Assembly: GCA_947384095.1 (NCBI GenBank)
Contig: CANDFU010000020.1
Coordinates: 1 to 12,088 of the forward strand
Length of the DNA stretch: 12,088 nucleotides
Source of the DNA: an uncultured Roseburia sp.
GTDB lineage: Bacteria; Bacillota; Clostridia; Lachnospirales; Lachnospiraceae
Reading direction: 5' to 3'
Shown piece by piece: positions 1 through 6,546 of this stretch (positions within the stretch are counted from its first letter, which is position 1; each line of letters starts with the position of its first letter). Below the pieces are notes generated by a model. It saw only the letters and a program-made list of their open reading frames with translations, did not search any database and was not told where the DNA came from. Position numbers and translations under genes: made by a program.

Positions 1-21
1 CTGTCTGCTGTAATATTCCAT
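1..21 (-). CDS. recR: Start of a gene running off the left edge, probably recombination protein RecR
   Basis: Only seven codons are visible, reading leftward as MEYYSRQ. An AGGGG ribosome binding site at 29-33 sits seven bases before the ATG at 19-21, and a plausible promoter lies further upstream (67-95). RecR proteins of Clostridia typically begin M(D/N/E)YYS followed by a hydrophobic helix, and recR is the classical third gene after dnaX and ybaB. RecR is a zinc-finger/Toprim protein that loads RecA in gap repair. The assignment rests on these few residues plus gene order, so it is an inference. A second ATG at 24-26 in another frame is too close to the ribosome binding site. Confidence 0.45.
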
Positions 22-44
22 TCCATTTCCCCTGCTTCTCTGAT

Positions 45-60
45 TTGCCACCTGCGGCAT
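45..60. repeat. Upstream copy of a 16-bp repeat, TTGCCACCTGCGGCAT
   Basis: It matches the copy at 118-133 at 14 of 16 positions. Each contains the dyad TTGCC-N6-GGCA(A/T). This copy lies in the presumed 5' leader of the leftward gene. Confidence 0.55.
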
Positions 61-66
61 TCTCTT

Positions 67-95
67 ATATTACTTCATTCTCTCTGTTTTTACAA
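67..95 (-). promoter_or_regulatory. Candidate promoter of the leftward edge gene (recR)
   Basis: On the minus strand a TTGTAA -35 element (90-95) and a TAATAT -10 element (67-72) are separated by 17 bp. Each matches the consensus at 4 of 6 positions. It would start a leader of about 40 nt before the ATG at 21. Confidence 0.35.
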
Positions 96-117
96 GACCT
101 CCCGCACCGAAATCCCT

Positions 118-133
118 TTGCCATCTGCGGCAA
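118..133. repeat. Downstream copy of the 16-bp repeat, TTGCCATCTGCGGCAA
   Basis: This copy is a perfect TTGCC/GGCAA dyad and its first six bases are the -35 box of the rightward promoter. A regulator binding here would block that promoter; that role is inferred from position only. Confidence 0.55.
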
Positions 134-146
134 TGCATGATAGAAT
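118..146 (+). promoter_or_regulatory. Promoter of the DUF6062-like gene
   Basis: TTGCCA (118-123, 5 of 6 consensus) and TAGAAT (141-146, 5 of 6) are exactly 17 bp apart. They lie immediately before the GGAGGG ribosome binding site and the ATG at 171. Confidence 0.65.
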
Positions 147-170
147 GATACTATGAAACGGAGGGCTGTT

Positions 171-938
171 ATGAAAGAAACCATATCCACAATCCCTTTA
201 ACCGATGCCTTTTCAGCCAACGATGAATGCCCTTTCTGCTATCTGGAACGTGAAGCGGAACAACACGCCATCTCTTTCATTCTGGGCTCCGCCTATATGG
301 AGGATGACATCCGCGAAGAGACAGACGCCGTCGGCTTCTGCCGCCATCATTTTAAAATGATGTATGATTATGGAAACCGTCTCGGAAGCGCATTGATCCT
401 CTCCACACACCTGAAAAAAATAAATCGGGAGCTCAGTGAAGAGCGGGAAAGATTTACACAGGAAAAAGCAGGCATATTCCGGCGGAAAAAACGCGCCGGC
501 ACCGCAGCAGGAAATGCCAGGACCCCCCTCGGAGCCTGGGTGCGCAAAAAAGAACAGTCCTGTTATGTCTGCGACCATTTCCGCCGCATTTACAGCCTCT
601 ATCTCGACACCTTTTTTGATCTGTACCGGAAAAGCGATGAATTCCGGACAATTTTTGAAAACTGCAAAGGATTCTGTCTGCCCCATTTTGGCGATCTGGT
701 CGAGACGGCGGCAGAGAAATTAAACGCCGCGCAGAAAGAAGCATTTTATCAGAACATATTTTCGCTGATGCAGGAGCACATTGACCGGGTTCAGAAAGAC
801 GTGTCCTGGTTCGTGGAAAAAAATGATTACCGGAACAAAGATAAGGACTGGGGAAACGCCGCCGACAGTATTCAGAGAGCAATGCAGAAATGTGCCGGCG
901 GATACCCGGCGGATGCGGTCTTTAAAGCGAACCCGTAG
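171..938 (+). CDS. DUF6062-family cysteine-rich protein, function unknown
   Basis: A 255-residue cytoplasmic protein resembling the DUF6062 family common in Clostridia; I know no established function. It holds two copies of the same metal-site-like pattern: CPFC (20-23) followed 34 residues later by GFCRHHF (C57, H60), and CYVC (131-134) followed 35 residues later by GFCLPHF (C169, H172). The spacing suggests a duplicated CxxC/CxxH unit that may bind zinc or a cluster, which is inferred. A charged linker at about 84-130 separates the halves. There is no signal peptide or membrane segment. The ATG at 171 is chosen because GGAGGG (160-165) is five bases before it; an in-frame ATG at 153 lies upstream of that site and close to the -10 box. 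The gene points against ybaB and sits between ybaB and the presumed recR. Confidence 0.8.
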   Translation: MKETISTIPLTDAFSANDECPFCYLEREAEQHAISFILGSAYMEDDIREETDAVGFCRHHFKMMYDYGNRLGSALILSTHLKKINRELSEERERFTQEKAGIFRRKKRAGTAAGNARTPLGAWVRKKEQSCYVCDHFRRIYSLYLDTFFDLYRKSDEFRTIFENCKGFCLPHFGDLVETAAEKLNAAQKEAFYQNIFSLMQEHIDRVQKDVSWFVEKNDYRNKDKDWGNAADSIQRAMQKCAGGYPADAVFKANP

Positions 939-1163
939 GTAAGGATCCTGCTTTGCCCGATTCTCCGTATGCGGCGGGTCGCTTTTGCGGCATATCTCTT
1001 TTCCGACGCAGTGCGATCCTGCCCGGAGAGCTTTTTATTTCATATGGAATGCAGGTACATTAACGCTTCATGGCAACAAGGCGTCTCCTGTTGAAAGAAA
1101 AAACGGATCGCCTTTCGTCTTCCAGACAAAAAGCCATCCGTTCCATACGTCTGCCGCGAAACC
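939..1163. other. Gap between converging genes
   Basis: About 225 bp separate the ends of the DUF6062-like gene and ybaB. It contains the ybaB-side terminator (1098-1142). I see no clear rho-independent terminator for the rightward gene; an imperfect TATGC/GCATA pairing near 970-995 is too weak. An open frame of 60 codons at 985-1167 has no recognisable product and runs through the terminator. Confidence 0.6.
1098..1142 (-). terminator. Rho-independent terminator after ybaB
   Basis: Read leftward, AACGGAT pairs with ATCCGTT around an inner ten-pair stem with a GGA loop, followed by six T residues (1098-1103). It starts about 20 bp beyond the ybaB stop and would end the pfkA-dnaX-ybaB transcript before it reaches recR. 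Confidence 0.8.
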
Positions 1164-1514
1164 TTAAAAGGGAAGTCCGCCCAGTCCGCCCATGCCCCCG
1201 GTGATTTTTGACATAGAATCTGCCGAAGCCTCCTCGATCTGGCGAAGCGCTTCGTTTGTCGCCGCCATAATCAGATCTTCCAGCATCTCTATGTCATCGG
1301 GATCCACAACCTCCTCGGAAAGTTTCACCTTCGTAACCTCCCGCTTGCCGGAAACCGTCACCTCCACAGCCCCGCCGCCCGCAGCCGCCGTGACCTCTTT
1401 TTCCTCCAGCTCCTTCTGCGCTTCCTCCATCTGGCGCTGCATTTTCTGGGCCTGCTTCATAAGGTTGTTCATATTTCCCGGCATCCCGCCCGGAAAGCCG
1501 CCTCTTTTTGCCAT
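1164..1514 (-). CDS. ybaB: YbaB/EbfC nucleoid-associated protein
   Basis: A 116-residue protein of the YbaB/EbfC family, small dimeric DNA-binding proteins that associate with the nucleoid. Visible features are a Gly/Met-rich N-terminus, an amphipathic helix at about 15-40 ([20 protein letters not shown]), a central strand region ([16 protein letters not shown]), a second acidic helix at about 72-100 and a Gly-rich tail ending [11 protein letters not shown]. These are typical of the family. The ATG follows the dnaX stop codon directly, with AGGAGG lying inside the end of dnaX, so the two are translationally linked. A strong terminator follows. Confidence 0.95.
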   Translation of the reverse strand: MAKRGGFPGGMPGNMNNLMKQAQKMQRQMEEAQKELEEKEVTAAAGGGAVEVTVSGKREVTKVKLSEEVVDPDDIEMLEDLIMAATNEALRQIEEASADSMSKITGGMGGLGGLPF

Positions 1515-3067
1515 TTAAAAATCCTCCTCTTCTATTTCAAATTGTATCAGCTCTCCCAGCTCCGGATAGACTTCCTCCCCCGGCTGCCCGCTGTCATTGT
1601 ATTTCACCTGTATTTCAATCTGTTTTCCAGTGCGCTCTGCGGCCGCGGCCTTTAAAGCGTCCTGGCATCCCGAGCGGTTTTCCGCAATGTAGGAATAGGC
1701 GTTCGCATCGTCAAATACCAGCAGAAGCGCATTGTCGGCCCCGAGAGACCTTATCGCTTTTTTCAGATAATTCCGGGTAAGCCCTTCCATTACAGACAAA
1801 ATGCCGTTCCATCCCGCAATCACCGCTTTGATATCCTCCGGAACCGCCTCCGGCAGCTTCTCTTTTTCCCGCTTCTGCCCGGCCTCCGGCGCAGTGTTCC
1901 GGGCGCCGCCCTGCGGCGCAGCAAAAACCCCCTTTTCCATTTTCTTTTCAAGGCTGTCAATGCGGTCGATAAGTGACGAATAGTCTCTTTCCATCTCGGG
2001 CCTGCACAGCTTTATCAGCGCGATCTCAATCAGGATCCGTTTCTGGACCGCATATTTTATCTGACTGCCCAGCTCTGAAAAAATACGGATATACCGCATA
2101 AGAATCTCTGTCTCCACCATCTGCGCTTCCTCTCTCAGAAGGGCAAGATGTTCGGATGATATGTCCAGCACTTCTTCCATATCGTCTGAACTCTGAATCA
2201 GCATCAGATTACGCAGATACCAGGTAAAATCCGTAACGAACTGCCCCAGCTCCCGTCCTCCGACGACCATCTCCTCCAGCGTGCCGATAGCCCCTGTGAT
2301 ATCCTTTGATAAAATCCGGCGAAACAGTCTGCTGAACACTTCCGTGTCCACGGCTCCCAGTGTTTCCAGCACTTTGTCATACGTCAGATCCTGTCCCAGG
2401 TAAAACGCAATGCACTGATCCAGCAGGCTTAACGCATCCCGCATCGAACCGTCCGCAGCCTTTGCGATATACCGCAGCGCCTTCTCCTCCGTCGGAATCT
2501 GTTCCGCTTTCATCAGTTCTGCAAGACGCCCGGCAATGGTTTCGATCGCAATCCTGCGAAAATCATACCGCTGGCACCTTGAGAGAATCGTGACCGGAAT
2601 CTTATGCGCTTCGGTTGTCGCCAGAATAAATATGACATAGGACGGAGGCTCCTCAAGCGTCTTCAGGAGCGCGTTGAAAGCCCCTATCGACAGCATATGA
2701 ACCTCGTCAATAATATATACTTTATACTTTCCTTCTGTCGGCCGGTATTCCACCTCTTCCCTGATCTGGCGGATATTGTCGACGCCGTTGTTGGAAGCGG
2801 CGTCGATCTCGATGACATTCATGGAATTTCCCGCTGCGATCGCCTTACAGGCTCTGCATTCCCCACATGGTCCGCCGTCCGCCGGATTTTCGCAATTGAC
2901 TGCCTTTGCAAAAATCTTCGCGTTCCTCTTGTTCCGCAAAACAGATACGCATGCCCGATCCGGTCTGCCTTGATCTGGTTTTTTAACGTTGTCACGATAT
3001 GTTCCTGGCCTTTTACATCCGCAAACTCCTGTGGACGGAACTTACGGTACAGCGCCGTGTATGACAT
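1515..3067 (-). pseudogene. dnaX: DNA polymerase III gamma/tau subunit, disrupted at the Walker A motif
   Basis: Subunit of the clamp-loader ATPase. The N-terminal 49 codons read MSYTALYRKFRPQEFADVKG on to FCGTRGT. The sequence then continues in another frame from AKIFAKAVNC (from 2921) to the stop at 1515. DnaX proteins normally have FCGTRGTGKTS(x)AKIFAKAVNC here, so the bases for most of GKTSx, about 16 nt, are missing at the 2921/2922 junction. This removes the P-loop Lys and Thr and shifts the frame. Everything else is intact: the four zinc cysteines (C-x8-C-x2-C-x2-C), Walker B with sensor (IIDEVHMLS), LATTEAHKIPVTILSRCQR, MRDALSLLDQ and a C-terminal tau-like region, about 520 residues in all. 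pfkA ends 16 bp upstream. A TTG at 2939 is the nearest start in the second frame but lies inside the P-loop coding region. A sequence or assembly error is a serious alternative because dnaX is normally essential. Confidence 0.9.
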
Positions 3068-3083
3068 GCCTTCTGCCCCTTTC

Positions 3084-4157
3084 TCAGTCGCCGAAGCTGA
3101 TGCCCGTACGCTTTGCCTCTTTGATCATCTGACTGCCCGGCTCGACCATTTTTAATTTCCCGGCCACCTCACCGAGCGGAACACGCTTTGTCTTTCCGTT
3201 TACCATGGCGATCATGTGGCCATAATCCTCGTCCATGATCGCCTTAGCCGCCGCCGCCCCAAGCCTTGTACAAAGCACGCGGTCATACGGGCACGGACTG
3301 CCGCCGCGCTGCGTATGCCCCGGCACTGTCACGCGCACTTCCACGCCGGCTTCCTGCATAATACGGTCCGCAATTTCATAGGACACGGAGGGATATTCAC
3401 GCTTCGCCACTTTTTCTTTGTATTCCTTTTTGGAGAGCGCGGCGTCTTCTTTGGAGATTGCCCCCTCCGCCACGGCCAGTATGGTAAAACCTTTCCCTGC
3501 CCTGGTCCGCTTGTTGATCGCCTTGACTACTTTATCAATATCATACGGAATCTCCGGCAGAAGAATAATATCCGCGCCTCCGGCAACCCCTGCATACAGT
3601 GTCAGCCAGCCAACCTTATGCCCCATGACTTCCACGATAAAAACGCGATTGTGGCTCGCCGCTGTGGTGTGGATGCAGTCAATCGCATCCGTCGCAATAT
3701 TGATGGCACTCTGGAACCCGAATGTAACATCGGTTCCATAGATGTCATTGTCAATCGTCTTCGGAAGATGTATGATATTAAGCCCCTCCTCCCGCAGAAG
3801 GTTGGCCGTCTTCTGGGTGCCGTTGCCTCCTAATATCACCAGACAGTTCAGATTCAGCTTATAGTATGTCTGCTTCATCGCTTCGACTTTATCCAGTCCG
3901 TTCTCATCCGGCACGCGCATCTGTTTAAACGGCTGCCTGGACGACCCAAGAATGGTTCCGCCTTTTGTGAGAATCCCCGAAAAATCCGTAGACGTCAGAA
4001 GGCGGTAATTCCCGTAAATCAGTCCCTTATAACCGTTTAAGAAACCGTAAACCTCCAGTCCGTCCACATTTTCACTCAGTCCTTTGACCACACCGCGCAT
4101 TGCCGCGTTCAGTGCCTGGCAGTCTCCGCCGCTTGTCAACAATCCGATTCGTTTCAT
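3084..4157 (-). CDS. pfkA: 6-phosphofructokinase
   Basis: Phosphorylates fructose 6-phosphate to fructose 1,6-bisphosphate in glycolysis. The 357 residues contain TSGGDCQALNAAMRG (8-22), GGNGT (110-114) at the phosphoryl-donor site, PKTIDND (132-138) with catalytic Asp136, EVMGHKVGW for substrate binding and PGHTQRGG near the C-terminal third. Gly113 in the GGNG motif is typical of ATP users, whereas PPi enzymes have Asp there. Lys133 in PKTIDND is a group III/PPi-type residue where the E. coli ATP enzyme has Gly. ATP is the likelier donor, but this is not settled by sequence. AGGAGG lies eight bases before the ATG. The gene heads the pfkA-dnaX-ybaB unit and has a leader of about 180 nt. Confidence 0.95.
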   Translation of the reverse strand: MKRIGLLTSGGDCQALNAAMRGVVKGLSENVDGLEVYGFLNGYKGLIYGNYRLLTSTDFSGILTKGGTILGSSRQPFKQMRVPDENGLDKVEAMKQTYYKLNLNCLVILGGNGTQKTANLLREEGLNIIHLPKTIDNDIYGTDVTFGFQSAINIATDAIDCIHTTAASHNRVFIVEVMGHKVGWLTLYAGVAGGADIILLPEIPYDIDKVVKAINKRTRAGKGFTILAVAEGAISKEDAALSKKEYKEKVAKREYPSVSYEIADRIMQEAGVEVRVTVPGHTQRGGSPCPYDRVLCTRLGAAAAKAIMDEDYGHMIAMVNGKTKRVPLGEVAGKLKMVEPGSQMIKEAKRTGISFGD

Positions 4158-4409
4158 CTGCTTTTCCTCCTGTAATTCATTTCAGCTTTGATAGTACCCC
4201 GCGCCCTGCCTTTCGTGGCAGCCATACATAAACGGGATACCGTCAGCCTCCGGCAGATGCGCACAGCCCGGTCTGCGGGCCGGCGCCACACGGAGCCTGC
4301 AGCATAAGCGCAGACTCCTGATTGTATGTTTTCGAAAGCTTTTACTGTAATACTACGCTTTTCCGCTTCGTTTTGCAATAGGTTTCGCCCGCAACTCATC
4401 CGCGCTGTG
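4158..4409 (-). other. pfkA leader and spacer, with overlapping inverted repeats
   Basis: A 252-bp non-coding stretch between acylphosphatase and pfkA. Besides a candidate promoter it contains, in transcript order, GTCTGCG (4315-4309) and then a hairpin GCCCG-CAGAC-CGGGC (4280-4266) whose loop plus adjacent bases is the exact complement of that first element. The two pairings exclude each other or could form a pseudoknot. No known riboswitch consensus was recognised and there is no U-tract that would make it a clear attenuator. Confidence 0.4.
4350..4378 (-). promoter_or_regulatory. Candidate pfkA promoter
   Basis: On the minus strand TTGCAA (4373-4378) and TAGTAT (4350-4355) are 17 bp apart, each 4 of 6 to consensus. 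It would give a leader of about 180 nt before pfkA. Confidence 0.35.
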
Positions 4410-4694
4410 CTAATAATCCACACGAAACCCGTTTTCATCCGGAAGCTCCGGGATACGCTCCCTGGACAGTTCATCCACGCGGATATAGCGGTCCTTCTGC
4501 AGCTGTGCGAGCAGCATCTCGATTTCCTCCGGCTGCCCCTGTATCTCCGCCGACACCGTGCCGTCATATTCATTTCTCACCCAGCCGGTCAGTCCGTAAT
4601 ACCCCGCGAGATGCGACAGCTTGTAGCGGAACCCTACTCCCTGGACCCTGCCCTTAAAAGAGAGATATTCTCTGGCTCTGGCTCTGTCACTCAT
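4410..4694 (-). CDS. acyP: Acylphosphatase
   Basis: A 94-residue single-domain enzyme that hydrolyses acyl phosphates such as acetyl phosphate or carbamoyl phosphate. The family signature is complete: GRVQGVGFR (15-23) with the phosphate-binding Arg23, and GWVRNEYDGTV (37-47) with catalytic Asn41. Length matches the family (about 90). The start overlaps the end of the upstream reductase gene by 8 bp, so the two are translationally coupled. A promoterless position and a gap of 252 bp before pfkA suggest it belongs with the reductase rather than with pfkA. Confidence 0.95.
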   Translation of the reverse strand: MSDRARAREYLSFKGRVQGVGFRYKLSHLAGYYGLTGWVRNEYDGTVSAEIQGQPEEIEMLLAQLQKDRYIRVDELSRERIPELPDENGFRVDY

Positions 4695-5049
4695 CGCAGA
4701 GCACCTCTTCCCATTCTGCTTCTTTAAAACCAGTCAGAACGGTCTGCTCTGTGACGAGAACCGGGCGCTTTACCAGCATTCCGTCCGTGGCGAGCAGATC
4801 GTACTTCTCCTCCGCCGACATTCCGGGCAGCCTGTCCTTCAGCTTCATCTCTTTATAAAGCATTCCGCTGGTATTAAAGAATCTTTTGATATCAAGCCCG
4901 CTCTTTTCATGCCATTCCTTAAGCTCCTGCACCGTCGGGTTGTCTTCCTTAATATTGCGTTCACTGCAGGCAATCCCATGCTCATCAAGCCATTTTTTCG
5001 CCTTCCTGCAGGTGGAACATGCAGGGTATTGCACAAATAAGACATCCAT
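4687..5049 (-). CDS. ArsC/Spx-family thioredoxin-fold protein
   Basis: A 120-residue thioredoxin-fold protein of the ArsC/Spx/MgsR group. It starts MDVLFVQYPACSTCRKAKKW with a redox CxxC pair (C11, C14) and carries the family motif VKRPVL near residue 95. Bona fide glutaredoxin-linked arsenate reductases usually have a single catalytic Cys in CGTSR-like context, and no ars genes are nearby, so arsenate reduction is not supported. It may be a redox enzyme or an Spx-like RNA polymerase partner. The ATG at 5049 is preferred because GGAGGG lies five bases upstream; the in-frame GTG at 5064 sits on top of that site. Confidence 0.85.
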   Translation of the reverse strand: MDVLFVQYPACSTCRKAKKWLDEHGIACSERNIKEDNPTVQELKEWHEKSGLDIKRFFNTSGMLYKEMKLKDRLPGMSAEEKYDLLATDGMLVKRPVLVTEQTVLTGFKEAEWEEVLCDE

Positions 5050-5112
5050 AATTTCCCTCCACACCGCGCTGTCTGCGGCTGTCTTTCAATCTGCTTCGCC
5101 GTTTCTGTCGAT

Positions 5113-5141
5113 ATTATAATATGTTTCCGCGGGAAGCACAA
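5113..5141 (-). promoter_or_regulatory. Promoter of the reductase-acylphosphatase pair
   Basis: A perfect TATAAT (5113-5118 on the minus strand) is preceded at 17 bp by a weak TTGTGC -35 (5136-5141). It lies about 65 bp before the ATG and back-to-back with the next promoter. Confidence 0.5.
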
Positions 5142-5159
5142 TCTATTTTTCCACACAGA

Positions 5160-5188
5160 TTGACCACCCTGCACGAAACAAGTATAAT
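5160..5188 (+). promoter_or_regulatory. Promoter of the Gfo/Idh/MocA gene
   Basis: TTGACC (5160-5165, 5 of 6) and a perfect TATAAT (5183-5188) are 17 bp apart. This is the closest match to consensus in the window. Confidence 0.8.
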
Positions 5189-5228
5189 AATACTGTTGAA
5201 AATAAACCTTTCAGGAAACGAGGTCAGA

Positions 5229-6203
5229 ATGAAATCATATAACTGGGTCACCATAGGCTGTGGGGACATCGCAGATCAGTTCGCAGCAGCTATGCAGAAG
5301 GAAGGGCGGAACCTTTACGGAGTGGCAAACCGGACGTATCAGAATGCCGTCTCTTTTGCCGGAAGATACGGGGCAGGAAAAGTCTATGATTCTATACAGG
5401 ACGCTTTTGCGGACGAAAACGCAGACATCTTTTATATAGCAACTCCCCACAATACACACATCCATTATCTGAAAGAAGCCCTGCGGCATGGAAAGCACGT
5501 CCTTTGTGAAAAATCCATCACTTTAAATTCGGACGAACTGAATCAGGCCCGGAGCTCTGCCGAAGAACATCACGTGATCCTGGCGGAAGCCATGACAATC
5601 TACCATATGCCTCTGTACAAGGAACTTCACAAACGGATGGAAAACGGAGCCTGGGGCAGGCTGAAGATGATCCAGATGAATTTTGGCAGCTACAAGGAAT
5701 ACGACATGAACAGCCGTTTTTTTCATCCCGGCCTCGCCGGCGGCGCCCTGCTGGACATCGGAGTATACGCCCTCTCTTTTATCCGATGGTTCTTCTCCGA
5801 ATCCCCGGATCAGATCACGTCACAGGTGAAATTTGCGCCAAGCGGCGTTGACGAACAGGCCGGAATCCTGTTGATGAACCCTTCCGGTGAAATGGCGGCC
5901 GCCACGCTCTCGCTCCACGCAAAGCAGCCGAAAAGAGGCATGATCGCATTTGAGAAAGCTTATATAGAAATTTACGAGTATCCGCGGGCAGAGAAAGCAG
6001 TCGTCACCTATACAGAAGACAACCGCCGGGAAATCATCACATGCGGAACGGAAGACGACGCCCTGCGCTATGAAATCCGCGATATGGAACAGGCCGTATC
6101 CGGCACCGGAAATGAAATGCACCTTGATTATACGCTCGACGTCATGTCTGTTATGACGCAGCTTAGAAGAACATGGGGCCTGTCCTACCCGGAAGAAATG
6201 TAA
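5229..6203 (+). CDS. Gfo/Idh/MocA-family oxidoreductase
   Basis: A 324-residue NAD(P)-dependent dehydrogenase, usually acting on sugars, inositols or their derivatives; the substrate here is unknown. The Rossmann motif GCGDIA is at 10-15, the ATPHNTHIHY strand-loop at 71-80 and the active-site CEKSITLN at 93-100 with Lys95. Most family members have EKP, so Ser96 replaces the usual Pro. GGALLDIGVYAL (171-182) carries the family's DxGxY motif. The start at 5229 follows a GAGG site; an in-frame extension back to 5121 would be translated from DNA that contains the promoter and is rejected. It is monocistronic, divergent from the reductase gene, with no sugar-transport neighbours to hint at a substrate. 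Confidence 0.9.
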   Translation: MKSYNWVTIGCGDIADQFAAAMQKEGRNLYGVANRTYQNAVSFAGRYGAGKVYDSIQDAFADENADIFYIATPHNTHIHYLKEALRHGKHVLCEKSITLNSDELNQARSSAEEHHVILAEAMTIYHMPLYKELHKRMENGAWGRLKMIQMNFGSYKEYDMNSRFFHPGLAGGALLDIGVYALSFIRWFFSESPDQITSQVKFAPSGVDEQAGILLMNPSGEMAAATLSLHAKQPKRGMIAFEKAYIEIYEYPRAEKAVVTYTEDNRREIITCGTEDDALRYEIRDMEQAVSGTGNEMHLDYTLDVMSVMTQLRRTWGLSYPEEM

Positions 6204-6228
6204 TCGCCAGCATCCTCGAAAAAATTAC

Positions 6229-6256
6229 TTGCAAAAAGGAAAAAATATGATATACT
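6229..6256 (+). promoter_or_regulatory. Promoter of tRNA-Ser
   Basis: TTGCAA (6229-6234) and TATACT (6251-6256, 5 of 6) are 16 bp apart in a short A/T-rich gap, about 40 bp before the tRNA. Confidence 0.6.
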
Positions 6257-6296
6257 GAAAAGGTATCTGATGATAATACGCTGGATACCCTTAGAA

Positions 6297-6387
6297 GGAG
6301 AGTTATCGAAGTGGTCATAACGAGCTGCACTCGAAATGCAGTTGTCCATTTTTGGGCACGTGGGTTCGAATCCCACACTCTCCGCCA
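6297..6387 (+). tRNA. tRNA-Ser, anticodon CGA
   Basis: A complete class II tRNA of 91 nt. The acceptor arms GGAGAGT and ACTCTCC pair perfectly. The anticodon stem CTGCA/TGCAG encloses the loop CTCGAAA with anticodon CGA at 6332-6334, reading UCG. A long variable arm (GTCCATTTTTGGGCAC region) and a T-arm GTGGG-TTCGAAT-CCCAC follow. The 3' CCA is encoded (6385-6387). Confidence 0.97.
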
Positions 6388-6394
6388 GAACATC

Positions 6395-6430
6395 AGCCCG
6401 CAAGCGGTTTCACTGCCTGTGGGCTTTTTT
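6395..6430 (+). terminator. Rho-independent terminator after tRNA-Ser
   Basis: AGCCCGCA (6395-6402) pairs with TGTGGGCT (6418-6425), with one mismatched pair, and is followed directly by a T run to 6430. Confidence 0.85.
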
Positions 6431-6454
6431 GTTATGAAGGCCTTCGGCTTCCAC

Positions 6455-6502
6455 AGCAGGATGGCCATGCAACCCGCCATACGGCGGGTTGAGCAGGATG
6501 GC
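6455..6502. repeat. Palindrome flanked by 11-bp direct repeats
   Basis: AGCAGGATGGC occurs at 6455-6465 and again at 6492-6502. Between them a perfect 9-bp stem, CAACCCGCC-ATAC-GGCGGGTTG, spans 6470-6491. No T run follows on either strand, so it is not a canonical terminator, although it lies where the leftward synthetase operon must end. It could be a REP-like element or the footprint of a small insertion. Confidence 0.6.
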
Positions 6503-6546
6503 AGGTTTGCTATGAAACAGCTCCGCCGGGGGCTATGCTGCATTTT

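Noticed and set aside
153..170. Earlier ATG for the DUF6062-like gene
   Set aside because: It lies upstream of the GGAGGG ribosome binding site and right after the -10 box; the ATG at 171 has ideal spacing.
2819..3067. Programmed ribosomal frameshift in dnaX
   Set aside because: Programmed dnaX shifts occur far downstream at slippery A-rich sites. Here codons of the P-loop itself are missing, which a shift cannot restore.
4687..5049. Arsenate resistance gene
   Set aside because: The CxxC motif is Spx/redox-like and no ars regulator, efflux or other arsenic gene is present.
5121..5228. N-terminal extension of the Gfo/Idh/MocA protein
   Set aside because: The extension covers the TTGACC/TATAAT promoter, and the Rossmann fold begins just after the ATG at 5229.
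6297..6546. tRNA-Ser as an integration site of a mobile element
   Set aside because: No integrase and no duplicated tRNA 3' end are present in the window.
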